From Pseudonocardia broussonetiae (GTDB lineage: Bacteria > Actinomycetota > Actinomycetes > Mycobacteriales > Pseudonocardiaceae), in contig NZ_CP053564.1 of assembly GCF_013155125.1 (NCBI RefSeq), forward strand, positions 3,293,501-3,357,500: DNA of 64,000 bases, read 5' to 3'. Numbering within the stretch: position 1 is the stretch's first letter; each line of letters starts with the position of its first letter. Below the pieces are notes generated by a model, which worked only from the letters and a program-made list of their open reading frames with translations, was not told the DNA's origin and made no database searches. Positions 19,451 to 26,955 of the stretch are shown one piece after another. Made by a program: the position numbers and the translations under genes.

Positions 19451-20073
19451 CCCTGCGCCAGCTCGTGCTCCTGCGGCACGGGCAGACCGACTTCAATGCC
19501 ACCGGCCGCATGCAGGGGCACCTCAACTCCCACCTCACCGAGGAGGGCCTCGCCCAGGCCGCCGTGGTGGCGCCGGAGGTCGCGCGGCTCAAGCCGGCGC
19601 GGCTGATCAGCTCCGACCTGCTGCGGGCCGCGGCCACGGCCGACATCGTCGCCAAGGCGTGCGCGCTGGACGTCGAGATCGACCCGCGGCTGCGCGAGAC
19701 CCACCTGGGCGACTGGCAGGGCCGCACGGTCCCCGAGATCGAGGAGCAGTGGCCCGGCGCCATCGCCGCGTGGCGCCAGGACCCGGGTTGGGCACCGCCC
19801 GGCGGGGAGTCGCGCATCGAGGTCGTCCGCCGGTGCACGCCGGTCGTCGACGAGCTCGACGACTCGCTGGCCGACGGCTCCGAGTCGTCCACCGCGGTCC
19901 TGGTGGCGCACGGCGGCATGATCGCCGGACTGGTCTGCGGGCTGCTGGCCATGCCGATCGAGTCGTGGCCCGCGATCGGGGGCATCGGCAACTGCCGGTG
20001 GGCCGCGCTCGCCCGCCGCGCCGACCACCCCCGCTGGCGCCTCGTCGCCTACAACGTCGGCACCGAGGGGTAG
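19447..20073 (+). CDS. gpgP: Histidine phosphatase, probable glucosyl-3-phosphoglycerate phosphatase
   Basis: A 208-residue phosphoglycerate-mutase-fold phosphatase. The catalytic histidine H11 is in LLRHGQTD, the second histidine H155 in VAHGGM, and the acid E84 in RETHLGDW. In M. tuberculosis the gene in this position (Rv2419c) encodes GpgP, which dephosphorylates glucosyl-3-phosphoglycerate for methylglucose lipopolysaccharide synthesis. The assignment rests on synteny plus motifs (RMQGHLNSHLTEEG). The next gene also matches that pathway. Translation is coupled to rsfS (GTGA overlap). Confidence 0.85.
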   Translation: MTLRQLVLLRHGQTDFNATGRMQGHLNSHLTEEGLAQAAVVAPEVARLKPARLISSDLLRAAATADIVAKACALDVEIDPRLRETHLGDWQGRTVPEIEEQWPGAIAAWRQDPGWAPPGGESRIEVVRRCTPVVDELDDSLADGSESSTAVLVAHGGMIAGLVCGLLAMPIESWPAIGGIGNCRWAALARRADHPRWRLVAYNVGTEG

Positions 20074-20808
20074 GTGTCCCCCCGGCTCCTGGTGTTCGGC
20101 GACTCGCTGAGCTTCCACGGCCCCGACCGCGCCGAGCCCGCCGACGAGCCGCGGCTGTGGCCCAACGTGGCCGCCGCCGCGCTCGGCGGACGGGCAGACC
20201 TCGTGGCGGGGATCGGGTGGACGGCGCGTCACGCCTGGCACGCGCTCACCCACGACCCGCACGTCTGGACGCTGCTGCCGCACGTCGACGTCCTGGTGTT
20301 CGGCATCGGGGGGATGGACACGCTGCCCTCGCCGCTGCCGACCGCGCTGCGCGAGCTCATCCCGGTGCTGCGCCCCGAGGGCCTGCGCCGCCGCGTCCGG
20401 TCCGGGTACCTGCGTGCCCAGCCGCGGCTGGCGCGGGCGTTCGCGCGGACGCTGCCCGGCGGCGGGCCGGTGGCGCTGCCCCCGCGCCTCACCGTCGAGT
20501 ACCTCGAGCGGACCACCGCGGCCGTGCGGGCGATCCGCCCCGGGATCCCCGTCGTCGCGTCGGTGCCGCCGGTGCACCGGGCGGCGGTCTACGGGCCGGT
20601 GCACCCCGGGCGCCCCGCGGCGGAGAGGGCGATCCGGGCCTGGGCGGGGCCGGCCGGCGTGCCGCTGCTGGACCTGCGCGCACTCGTCGGCGAGCACGTG
20701 CTGGGCGGCCACGGCAACCCCGACGGCATGCACTGGGGCTGGGAGGCCCACGCCGCCGTCGGCCGGGCCTGCGCCGACGTCGTGCGCGGCCTGCTCCGGG
20801 CCGGTTAG
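20074..20808 (+). CDS. octT: SGNH-hydrolase-fold protein, probable diglucosylglycerate octanoyltransferase
   Basis: A 244-residue SGNH-fold enzyme. Block I is VFGDSLS, with the nucleophile S11. The catalytic Asp-His pair is D217 and H220 in NPDGMHWGW. It begins at the base after the gpgP-like stop. The syntenic mycobacterial gene (Rv2418c) encodes OctT, which octanoylates diglucosylglycerate, the step after GpgP. Both steps are therefore present side by side. A generic lipase or esterase remains possible if the organism makes no such polysaccharide. The GTG start fits the family start. Confidence 0.8.
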   Translation: MSPRLLVFGDSLSFHGPDRAEPADEPRLWPNVAAAALGGRADLVAGIGWTARHAWHALTHDPHVWTLLPHVDVLVFGIGGMDTLPSPLPTALRELIPVLRPEGLRRRVRSGYLRAQPRLARAFARTLPGGGPVALPPRLTVEYLERTTAAVRAIRPGIPVVASVPPVHRAAVYGPVHPGRPAAERAIRAWAGPAGVPLLDLRALVGEHVLGGHGNPDGMHWGWEAHAAVGRACADVVRGLLRAG

Positions 20809-20817
20809 TGTCCGCCC

Positions 20818-21708
20818 GTGTCCCCTTCCTCCGGTCCGACGGCGATCGTCACCGACTCCACCGCGTACCTGCCCCCGGGCGTGGCCGACGAGCGCGGCGT
20901 GCGGATCGTGCCGCTGGAGGTCCGCCTCGGGTCGCGCACGGGGCGTGAGGGCGTCGACATCGACACCGCCGCGCTCACGGCGGCGCTCGCCGACCACCGC
21001 GTCGACGTGCAGACCTCGCGGCCGGCGCCGGCCCAGTTCGCCGCGTGCTACCGGGAGGCGCTCGACGCCGGGGCCGCGTCGGTGGTGTCGGTGCACCTGT
21101 CGCGGGAGCTGTCGGGCACGTGGGAGGCCGCGCGGATCGCGGCCGACGAGGTGGGCTCCGACCGCGTGCGGGTGGTCGACTCGCGCGCCGCGGCGATGGG
21201 GCTCGGGTACGCGGTGCTGGCCGCCGCCGACGCGGCCGACGCCGGAGCCTCGGGTGCCGAGGCCGAGGCGGCCGCCGCCGCTGTCGCCGCGCGGTGCCGG
21301 GTGTTCTTCTCCGTGGAGACGCTCGACCGGTTGCGCCGCGGGGGCCGCATCGGCGCCGCCGCCGCGCTGCTCGGCACGGCGCTCGCGGTGAAGCCGCTGC
21401 TGCACGTCGTGCAGGGCCGGATCGTGCCGCTGGAGAAGGTGCGCACCACGGCGCGGGCGGCGCAGCGTCTCGTCGACCTGGCGGTGCGGGCGGCCGGCGA
21501 CGGCCCGGTCGACCTCGCCGTGCACCACCTCGGGGCGGCGGCGCGGGCCGAGGAGGTGGCGGCCCGGCTGCGGGAGCGGGTGCCGGCGATCGCCCGGCTG
21601 CTGGTGAGCGAGGTGGGAGCGGTGATCGGTGCGCACGTGGGCCTCGGGGTGCTCGGGGTCGTGGTGGTGCCGGGTGAGCCGCCGGCGCCGGCGGTCGGCT
21701 CGGGCTGA
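20818..21708 (+). CDS. DegV-family fatty-acid-binding protein
   Basis: A 296-residue DegV protein. The opening AIVTDSTAYLPP and the VSVHLSRELSGTWEAAR segment are hallmarks, as is FFSVETLDRLRRGGRIGAA in the second domain. DegV (FakB-type) proteins bind one fatty acid and present it to a kinase or carry it; no FakA kinase gene is seen here. It is the last gene of the nadD-to-degV run, 9 bases after the octT-like gene, and precedes comEA as in mycobacteria. Confidence 0.92.
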   Translation: MSPSSGPTAIVTDSTAYLPPGVADERGVRIVPLEVRLGSRTGREGVDIDTAALTAALADHRVDVQTSRPAPAQFAACYREALDAGAASVVSVHLSRELSGTWEAARIAADEVGSDRVRVVDSRAAAMGLGYAVLAAADAADAGASGAEAEAAAAAVAARCRVFFSVETLDRLRRGGRIGAAAALLGTALAVKPLLHVVQGRIVPLEKVRTTARAAQRLVDLAVRAAGDGPVDLAVHHLGAAARAEEVAARLRERVPAIARLLVSEVGAVIGAHVGLGVLGVVVVPGEPPAPAVGSG

Positions 21709-21768
21709 CCCCGGCCGCCGCACGATCGTCGCAGGCGGACCGGCGGGCCACGGGCCGTCGCGGGGGAG

Positions 21769-21797
21769 TTGTCCACATCGGGCCCGCTCCGTCCACA
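21769..21797. promoter_or_regulatory. DnaA-box-like pair in the comEA promoter region
   Basis: TTGTCCACA at 21769-21777 matches the DnaA box used in GC-rich actinobacteria, and CCGTCCACA at 21789-21797 matches it at seven of nine positions. The starts are 20 bases apart, about two helical turns. The pair lies 51-79 bases before the comEA start in the 139-base gap after degV. Confidence 0.45.
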
Positions 21798-21847
21798 GGG
21801 GAACGACTCGTCCGTCCGCGGGGCCGATCCGGTCCTAGCGTCGGGGG

Positions 21848-22924
21848 GTGGCCAGACGAGGAGACCCCGGTGGCCGGCTCGCGGCGGCGGTCGGGCCGGT
21901 GCCCGAGCGCATGCCACCGGGCGGGGCGTGGCCGCCGGGGCTGCGGGAGCCCGGGGGCTCCATCGACCCGCCGACGGTGCCGCTGCTGCTGGCGGGGTTC
22001 GCGCCTGGTCCGACCCCTGACGCCGATGCCGGCTCCGGCGTCGGCCGTGGCCCGGTCTCCGGCCGCCGTGGCGTCGCCGGTGCGGTGTCCCGCGGCGCCG
22101 CGGGCGACGGTGGCAGGTTCGGCGGTGGCGGGTTCGGCGGTGGCGGGTCCGGCGGTGGCGGGTCCGATGGTGGCGGGTCCGATGGTGGGGGGCTCGGCGG
22201 CGAGCCGCCGTCGGGGTGGCGGGCTCGGGTTCTGGCCGCGGTCGTCCCCGCGGCCTGGCGCGGGGCCCGGGTCGACCCGGGCCGGCCGGGCGCCACGGCG
22301 CTGGCCCTGGTGGCGGCCCTGGCCGCGGCCGTCGCCGCCGCGGGGGTGTGGCTCGACCGGCCGCGGTCCGAACCGGTGGCGGCACTGCCGGCCGTGGTGG
22401 TGACGTCGGCGCCGGACGCGCCCGCGCCGAGCGCCGGACCGGCCGCCTCGGCGACGGTCGCGGCCCCGGCCGGGCCGCTGGTGCTCAGCGTGTCCGGGAA
22501 GGTCGCGCGCCCGGGCCTGGTCGAGGTGCCCGACGGCTCCCGGGTGGCCGACGCGCTGCAGGCCGCGGGCGGCGCGCTGCCCGGCACCGACCTCTCCACG
22601 CTCAACCTGGCCCGCCGCGTCGTCGACGGGGAGCAGATCGCGGTCGGGGTGCCGGCGGCCGTGGACGCCGCCCCGGCGCCGGCGGACCCCGGCGGCGGGG
22701 GTGGCGACGCCGCGGGGGTGGGCGCGGCGGCCGGCCCGGTCGACCTCAACACCGCCACGCATGCGCAGCTCGACGCGCTGCCCGGGGTCGGGCCGGTCAC
22801 CGCGCAGCGGATCCTGGAGTGGCGCGGGCGCAACGGGCGCTTCACCCGGGTGGAGCAGCTCCGGGAGATCGAGGGGATCGGCGAGCGCCGGTTCGCGCAG
22901 CTCCGCGAGCTGGTGGTCGTGTGA
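21848..22924 (+). CDS. comEA: ComEA-family helix-hairpin-helix DNA-binding protein
   Basis: A 358-residue protein with a disordered, glycine-rich cytoplasmic N-terminus, one membrane span (about 147-169), an extracytoplasmic SLBB domain (about 210-260, SVSGKVARPGLVEVPDGSRV in part) and a C-terminal double helix-hairpin-helix (about 297-358, VDLNTATHAQLDALPGVG). ComEA binds incoming double-stranded DNA in natural competence. The N-terminal tail is long for the family and includes six in-frame 15-bp repeats (GGGGS-like). It overlaps comEC by four bases. Whether the host is naturally competent is unknown. Confidence 0.92.
   Translation: MARRGDPGGRLAAAVGPVPERMPPGGAWPPGLREPGGSIDPPTVPLLLAGFAPGPTPDADAGSGVGRGPVSGRRGVAGAVSRGAAGDGGRFGGGGFGGGGSGGGGSDGGGSDGGGLGGEPPSGWRARVLAAVVPAAWRGARVDPGRPGATALALVAALAAAVAAAGVWLDRPRSEPVAALPAVVVTSAPDAPAPSAGPAASATVAAPAGPLVLSVSGKVARPGLVEVPDGSRVADALQAAGGALPGTDLSTLNLARRVVDGEQIAVGVPAAVDAAPAPADPGGGGGDAAGVGAAAGPVDLNTATHAQLDALPGVGPVTAQRILEWRGRNGRFTRVEQLREIEGIGERRFAQLRELVVV
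22108..22197 (+). repeat. 15-bp minisatellite inside comEA
   Basis: Six tandem units of about CGGTGGCGGGTCCGG. Each encodes one pentapeptide of the GGG(F/S)G or GGGSD type in the cytoplasmic tail of ComEA. Units two to five differ from their neighbours by one or two bases, so the array is recent or actively homogenised. Because 15 is a multiple of three, changes in copy number keep the frame. Confidence 0.85.
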
Positions 22925-25548
22925 GCACGCCCGGGCGCCCGCCGCCGGCGCCACGTCCGCCACCCGGCCAGGGCCGGCCGTCCGACCCGCGCCGTCCGGC
23001 AGATCCGCGGCGTCCAGCGAACCCGCGCCGCCCGGCCGACCCGCGCCGCCCGGCCGACCCGCGCCGCCCGGCCGACCCGCGCCGGCCAGCCGACCAGCGC
23101 CGAACGCCCGACCAGCTCCGCCCGCCCGACCTGCGCCTGGTCCCGGCCGCCCTGGCCGCGTGGGCCGTGGTCCTCGTCGGGCTGGTGCTCGGGCCGGTGG
23201 CCGCGGCCGTCGTCACCGCCCTGGCCGCCGTGGCCGCGGCGGTCGGGGTGCGCCGCCGGTCGGCGGTGCTGCTCGCGGCCGCGGGGTGCGCCGCCGCGGC
23301 CGGCCTGGTGGTCGCGGCGCACGGCGTCCTCGTCGCCGGGCACCCCGTGCGCGCGGCGGCCGAGGCCGGGGCGGCGGCCACGCTGCACGTCGTCACCACC
23401 GACGACCCGCAGCCCATCCGGTCGGCCGTGCCGGGGGAGCCGCAGGTGCTCGTCGCGGCCCGGCTGGTGCGCGCCGAGGCGGCGGGCGGGGTGTGGGACG
23501 CCGGTGGCCGGGTCCTGCTCATCGCGCCGGGCGAGGAGTGGCGCGGGCTGCTGCCCGGCCAGGCCCTCACCGCGCACGGCCTGCTCGCTCCGGCCGGGCG
23601 CGCCGACCTCACCGTCGCCGTCCTGCGGGCCCGCGGCGCACCCGACGACGTCACGCCGCCGCCGTGGTGGCAGACCGGCGCCGGCGCGCTGCGCACCGGC
23701 CTGCGCGACGCCGCGTCCGCGCTGCCCGAGGCCCCGGGCGGGCTGCTGCCCGGACTCGCGGTCGGCGACACGACCCGGATGACCACCGAGGTGCAGGACG
23801 ACTTCCGCGCGTCCGGTCTCACGCACCTCACGGCGGTGTCGGGCGCCAACCTCGCCATCGTCGCAGGGGCCGTGCTCGCGCTGCTGCGCCTGTTCCGGGC
23901 CGACCCCCGGGTGTCGGCCGTCGCGGGCGGGCTGGCGGTGCTCGGGTTCGTCGTGCTGGCCCGGCCCTCGCCCAGCGTGGTACGGGCTGCCGCGATGGGG
24001 GCGGTGGTGCTGCTCGCCCTGGCGCTGGGCCGCGGGCGCTCGGCGGTGCCGGCGCTCGCCGTCGCCGTGCTCGCGCTCCTGCTCGCCGACCCCGCCCTGG
24101 CCGTCGACCCGGGTTTCGCGCTGTCGGTGCTGGCCACGGGCGCGCTGGTGCTCGTCGCGCCGGGCTGGGCGGCGGCGCTGCGGGCGCGCGGGACGCCGGG
24201 GTGGGCGGCGGAGGCCGTCGTCGTCCCGGCGGCGGCGTTCCTGGCCACGGCACCGGTGGTGGCGGGGCTGTCCGGTCAGGTCGCGCCGGTGGCGGTGCTG
24301 GCCAACCTGCTCGCCGTGCCGGCCGTCGCGCCTGCCACGGTCCTCGGCGTGCTGGCCGCCCTGGTCTCGCCGGTGAGCGCGGGCGCGGCGCAGGTGTGCG
24401 CCTGGCTCGCGTGGCCGTTCGCCGGGTGGCTGGTGGAGGTGGCCGACCGCGCGGCGGCCGTGCCGGACGCGGCGCTGCCCTGGCCCGACGGCGTGCCGGG
24501 CGCCCTGCTGCTGGCCGTGGCTCTCGTCGTGCTCGTCCTGTTCTGGCGGGCGCGACGCGGGCGGGCGCTGCTCCTCGCGGTCCTGCTGGGGCTGGCGCTC
24601 GTGCTGGTCCCGACGCGGGTGGTGCCGCCGGGCTGGCCGCCGCCGGGCTGGGCGGTGGTCGCGTGCGACGTCGGGCAGGGGGACGCCATCGTGCTCGCCA
24701 CGGGGGAGCCGGGCCGGGCCGTGCTCGTCGACGCGGGCCCCGACACCGGCCCGGTCGACGCGTGCCTCGACCGCCTCGGGGTGCGGAGCCTCGCGCTGGT
24801 GGTGCTCAGCCACCTGCACGCCGATCACATCGGCGGGCTCGACGGCGCGCTGCGCGGGCGGCCGACCGGCGGCGTGGCCGTGGGGCCGGTGCTCCTGCCC
24901 GCGGGCGGGCTCGCGGGGGTGGGGCGGGCGGCGGCGGCGCACGGCGTCGCGGTGGTGGCGCTGGCGGCCGGGCAGCGCCTGGAGTGGCCCGGCCTCGTCC
25001 TCGACGTGATCGGCCCGCTGCGGCCCGACCCGCACCTCGACCCCGACGACGGCACCGCCGTCAACGACGGCTCGCTCGTGCTGCGCGCCCGCACGGCCGC
25101 CGGCACGGTCCTGCTCAGCGGCGACGTCGAGCTCGCTGCGCAGGCCGACCTCGTGGCGTCCGGGACGGACCTGCGCTCCGACGTGCTGAAGATGCCGCAC
25201 CACGGCAGCCGCTACACCAGCGTCGAGTTCCTCAACGCGGTCGCGCCGCGCGCGGTGCTGGTGAGCGTCGGGCAGGGCAACATCTACCGCCACCCCGACC
25301 CGGGGCTGATGTCCGGGCTGGAGCGCGCCGGGGTCGCGGTGGCGCGCACCGACCAGGCCGGCGACGTCGCCGTGCTCGGGCCCGAGGGCACGGGGACGGC
25401 CGAGCTGGTGCGGCGGGGCGACCCGTTGCCGGCCCGCCGCCGCCGCGTGCTCGTCAGCGGTTCTCGAGCGCCTCGCGCACCGCCGCGCTGGTGGCGGGCA
25501 CCGTGGCGGTCGGCCCGATCTGCCCGGCCACGGCGTCGAGGGTCTTGA
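22921..25548 (+). CDS. comEC: ComEC/Rec2-family DNA-uptake channel with metallo-hydrolase domain
   Basis: An 875-residue protein. A proline/arginine-rich N-terminal tail (about 15-70) is built from 18-bp repeats. A DUF4131-like region and a multi-span competence domain follow (TAVSGANLAIVAG near residue 303, then about eight hydrophobic segments). The C-terminal metallo-beta-lactamase domain has VGQGDA and HLHADHIGG near residue 630, and PHHGSRYTS. It would pass single-stranded DNA across the membrane and degrade the other strand. The reading frame runs 95 bases into the convergent thrC 3' end, giving an Arg/Ala-rich tail unlike the family, so an original stop may have been lost. Confidence 0.93.
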   Translation: MSTPGRPPPAPRPPPGQGRPSDPRRPADPRRPANPRRPADPRRPADPRRPADPRRPADQRRTPDQLRPPDLRLVPAALAAWAVVLVGLVLGPVAAAVVTALAAVAAAVGVRRRSAVLLAAAGCAAAAGLVVAAHGVLVAGHPVRAAAEAGAAATLHVVTTDDPQPIRSAVPGEPQVLVAARLVRAEAAGGVWDAGGRVLLIAPGEEWRGLLPGQALTAHGLLAPAGRADLTVAVLRARGAPDDVTPPPWWQTGAGALRTGLRDAASALPEAPGGLLPGLAVGDTTRMTTEVQDDFRASGLTHLTAVSGANLAIVAGAVLALLRLFRADPRVSAVAGGLAVLGFVVLARPSPSVVRAAAMGAVVLLALALGRGRSAVPALAVAVLALLLADPALAVDPGFALSVLATGALVLVAPGWAAALRARGTPGWAAEAVVVPAAAFLATAPVVAGLSGQVAPVAVLANLLAVPAVAPATVLGVLAALVSPVSAGAAQVCAWLAWPFAGWLVEVADRAAAVPDAALPWPDGVPGALLLAVALVVLVLFWRARRGRALLLAVLLGLALVLVPTRVVPPGWPPPGWAVVACDVGQGDAIVLATGEPGRAVLVDAGPDTGPVDACLDRLGVRSLALVVLSHLHADHIGGLDGALRGRPTGGVAVGPVLLPAGGLAGVGRAAAAHGVAVVALAAGQRLEWPGLVLDVIGPLRPDPHLDPDDGTAVNDGSLVLRARTAAGTVLLSGDVELAAQADLVASGTDLRSDVLKMPHHGSRYTSVEFLNAVAPRAVLVSVGQGNIYRHPDPGLMSGLERAGVAVARTDQAGDVAVLGPEGTGTAELVRRGDPLPARRRRVLVSGSRAPRAPPRWWRAPWRSARSARPRRRGS
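22981..23124 (+). repeat. 18-bp minisatellite inside comEC
   Basis: Eight tandem units of about GCCGACCCGCGCCGCCCG. Each encodes the hexapeptide (A/P)D(P/Q)RRP or a close variant in the cytoplasmic N-terminus of ComEC. The central units are identical, while the outer ones have drifted. Eighteen is a multiple of three, so copy-number changes stay in frame. Confidence 0.87.
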
Positions 25549-26722
25549 GGCCGTCGCCGGTGATCAGCAGGACGGTCTCGGCGTCCGGGTCGAGCTTGCC
25601 CTCGGCGAGCAGCTTGCGGGTGGTGGCCACGGTGACCCCGCCCGCGGTCTCGGCGAACACGCCCTCGGTGCGGGCCAGCAGCCGGATCCCCTCCACGACC
25701 TCCTCGTCGCTGACGTGCCCGACCGCGCCACCGGTGCGGCGCACGGCGTCGAGGACGTAGGGGCCGTCGGCCGGGTTGCCGATCGCGAGCGAGCGGGCGA
25801 TGGTGTCCGGCCGCACGGGCTGGATCCAGTCGTGGCCGTCGTCGAAGGCCTTCGCGACCGGCGAGCAGCCGGTGGCCTGGGCGCCGAAGATCGTGTACGG
25901 CGTGGCCTCGACGAGCCCGAGCGAGCCGAACTCCTGGAAGCCCTTGTCGACCTTCGTGAGCTGCGAGCCCGACGCCACCGGCACCACGATCTGCTCCGGC
26001 AGGCGCCAGCCCAGCTGCTCGGCGACCTCGTAGCCGAGGGTCTTGGAGCCCTCGGCGTAGTAGGGCCGCACGTTGACGTTCACGAACGCCCAGTCCTCGT
26101 GCTCTGCCGCCAGCTCGGTGGCCAGGCGGTTGACGTCGTCGTAGTTGCCGTCGACGGCGAGCAGCGTGCCGTCGTACACCGCGGTGGTGAGGACCTTGGC
26201 CTGCTCCAGCGACTTCGGGATGAGGACGACGGAGTCCCACCCGGCGCGGGCGGCCGCGGCGGCCACGGCGTTGGCGAGGTTGCCGGTGGAGGGGCAGCAC
26301 AGGACGGTGAAGCCGAGCTCGCGGGCCGCGGCCAGCGCGACGGCGACGACGCGGTCCTTGAACGAGTGCGTCGGGTTGCCGGTGTCGTCCTTGACCCACA
26401 GGTTGCGGATGCCGAGGGCGGCGCCGAGGCGGTCGGCCTTGATCAGGCGGGTCATGCCCGGCTCGGTGTTGGGCACGTCCTGCACGGTGCTGGGCACGGG
26501 CAGGAGGCCGCGGTAGCGCCAGATCGACTGCGGGCCGGCCTCGATGGAGGCGCGGGTGACGTCGCCGAACTCGTAGGCGACCTCGAGCGGGCCGAAGCAC
26601 TGGGGACAGGCGAACTCGGCGGCCAGCGGGATGCGGTGGCCGCACTCCCGGCAGGACAGGGCACGAGCGGGCCCGAGATCGAACGTGGAGGTGGACGTGG
26701 ACACGTCAGCGAGCAGCGACAT
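25454..26722 (-). CDS. thrC: Threonine synthase
   Basis: A 422-residue PLP enzyme that converts O-phosphohomoserine to threonine. A zinc-ribbon N-terminus (CREC near 24-27, CPQC near 39-42) precedes the catalytic domain. The PLP lysine is K122 in NPTHSFKDR, and the phosphate-binding loop is around PSTGNLANA. Its 5' leader holds a SAM-I-type riboswitch ending at the ribosome site. The position between comEC and holA is an insertion relative to mycobacteria. Its 3' end overlaps that of comEC by 95 bases in convergent orientation. Confidence 0.96.
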   Translation of the reverse strand: MSLLADVSTSTSTFDLGPARALSCRECGHRIPLAAEFACPQCFGPLEVAYEFGDVTRASIEAGPQSIWRYRGLLPVPSTVQDVPNTEPGMTRLIKADRLGAALGIRNLWVKDDTGNPTHSFKDRVVAVALAAARELGFTVLCCPSTGNLANAVAAAAARAGWDSVVLIPKSLEQAKVLTTAVYDGTLLAVDGNYDDVNRLATELAAEHEDWAFVNVNVRPYYAEGSKTLGYEVAEQLGWRLPEQIVVPVASGSQLTKVDKGFQEFGSLGLVEATPYTIFGAQATGCSPVAKAFDDGHDWIQPVRPDTIARSLAIGNPADGPYVLDAVRRTGGAVGHVSDEEVVEGIRLLARTEGVFAETAGGVTVATTRKLLAEGKLDPDAETVLLITGDGLKTLDAVAGQIGPTATVPATSAAVREALENR

Positions 26723-26732
26723 CGAAGATCTC

Positions 26733-26850
26733 CTCATCTTCCCCGCACCGTGCGGGTCGGAATTGGCACCGTGATCGAGCACGCCGCTGGTGCGTGTCTC
26801 GCCGGTTGCCGGGGCTTCAACGGGCCGTTCCCTCTGCCCCTCTGGATGAG
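26733..26850 (-). promoter_or_regulatory. SAM-I (S-box) type riboswitch controlling thrC
   Basis: On the minus strand the leader reads CTCATC, then CAGAGGGGCAGAGGGAA, the kink-turn and GAAGCCCCGGCAACC core, a variable stem, GGTGCCAATTCC, a final stem and GATGAG. That is the S-box order. P1 pairs CTCATC (26850-26845) with GATGAG (26738-26733). The ribosome site GAGGAG (26735-26730) shares three bases with the 3' strand of P1 and ends 7 bases before the ATG, so SAM binding would hide it. Translational control is inferred. Confidence 0.9.
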
Positions 26851-26955
26851 CCATGTGCAGTTGTGCCGATGACGCTACGACATGAGCGACCCCGATCCCA
26901 ACACTTGTCCGGCATGTGGGAGCCGGATCACCGGTCGTCGGTGCCGTGCGCGACG

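Noticed and set aside
21835..25293. Open frame of over 1100 codons antisense to comEA and comEC
   Set aside because: Mirror frame of two clearly recognisable genes. It is rich in Arg, His, Pro and Gly and shows no family pattern.
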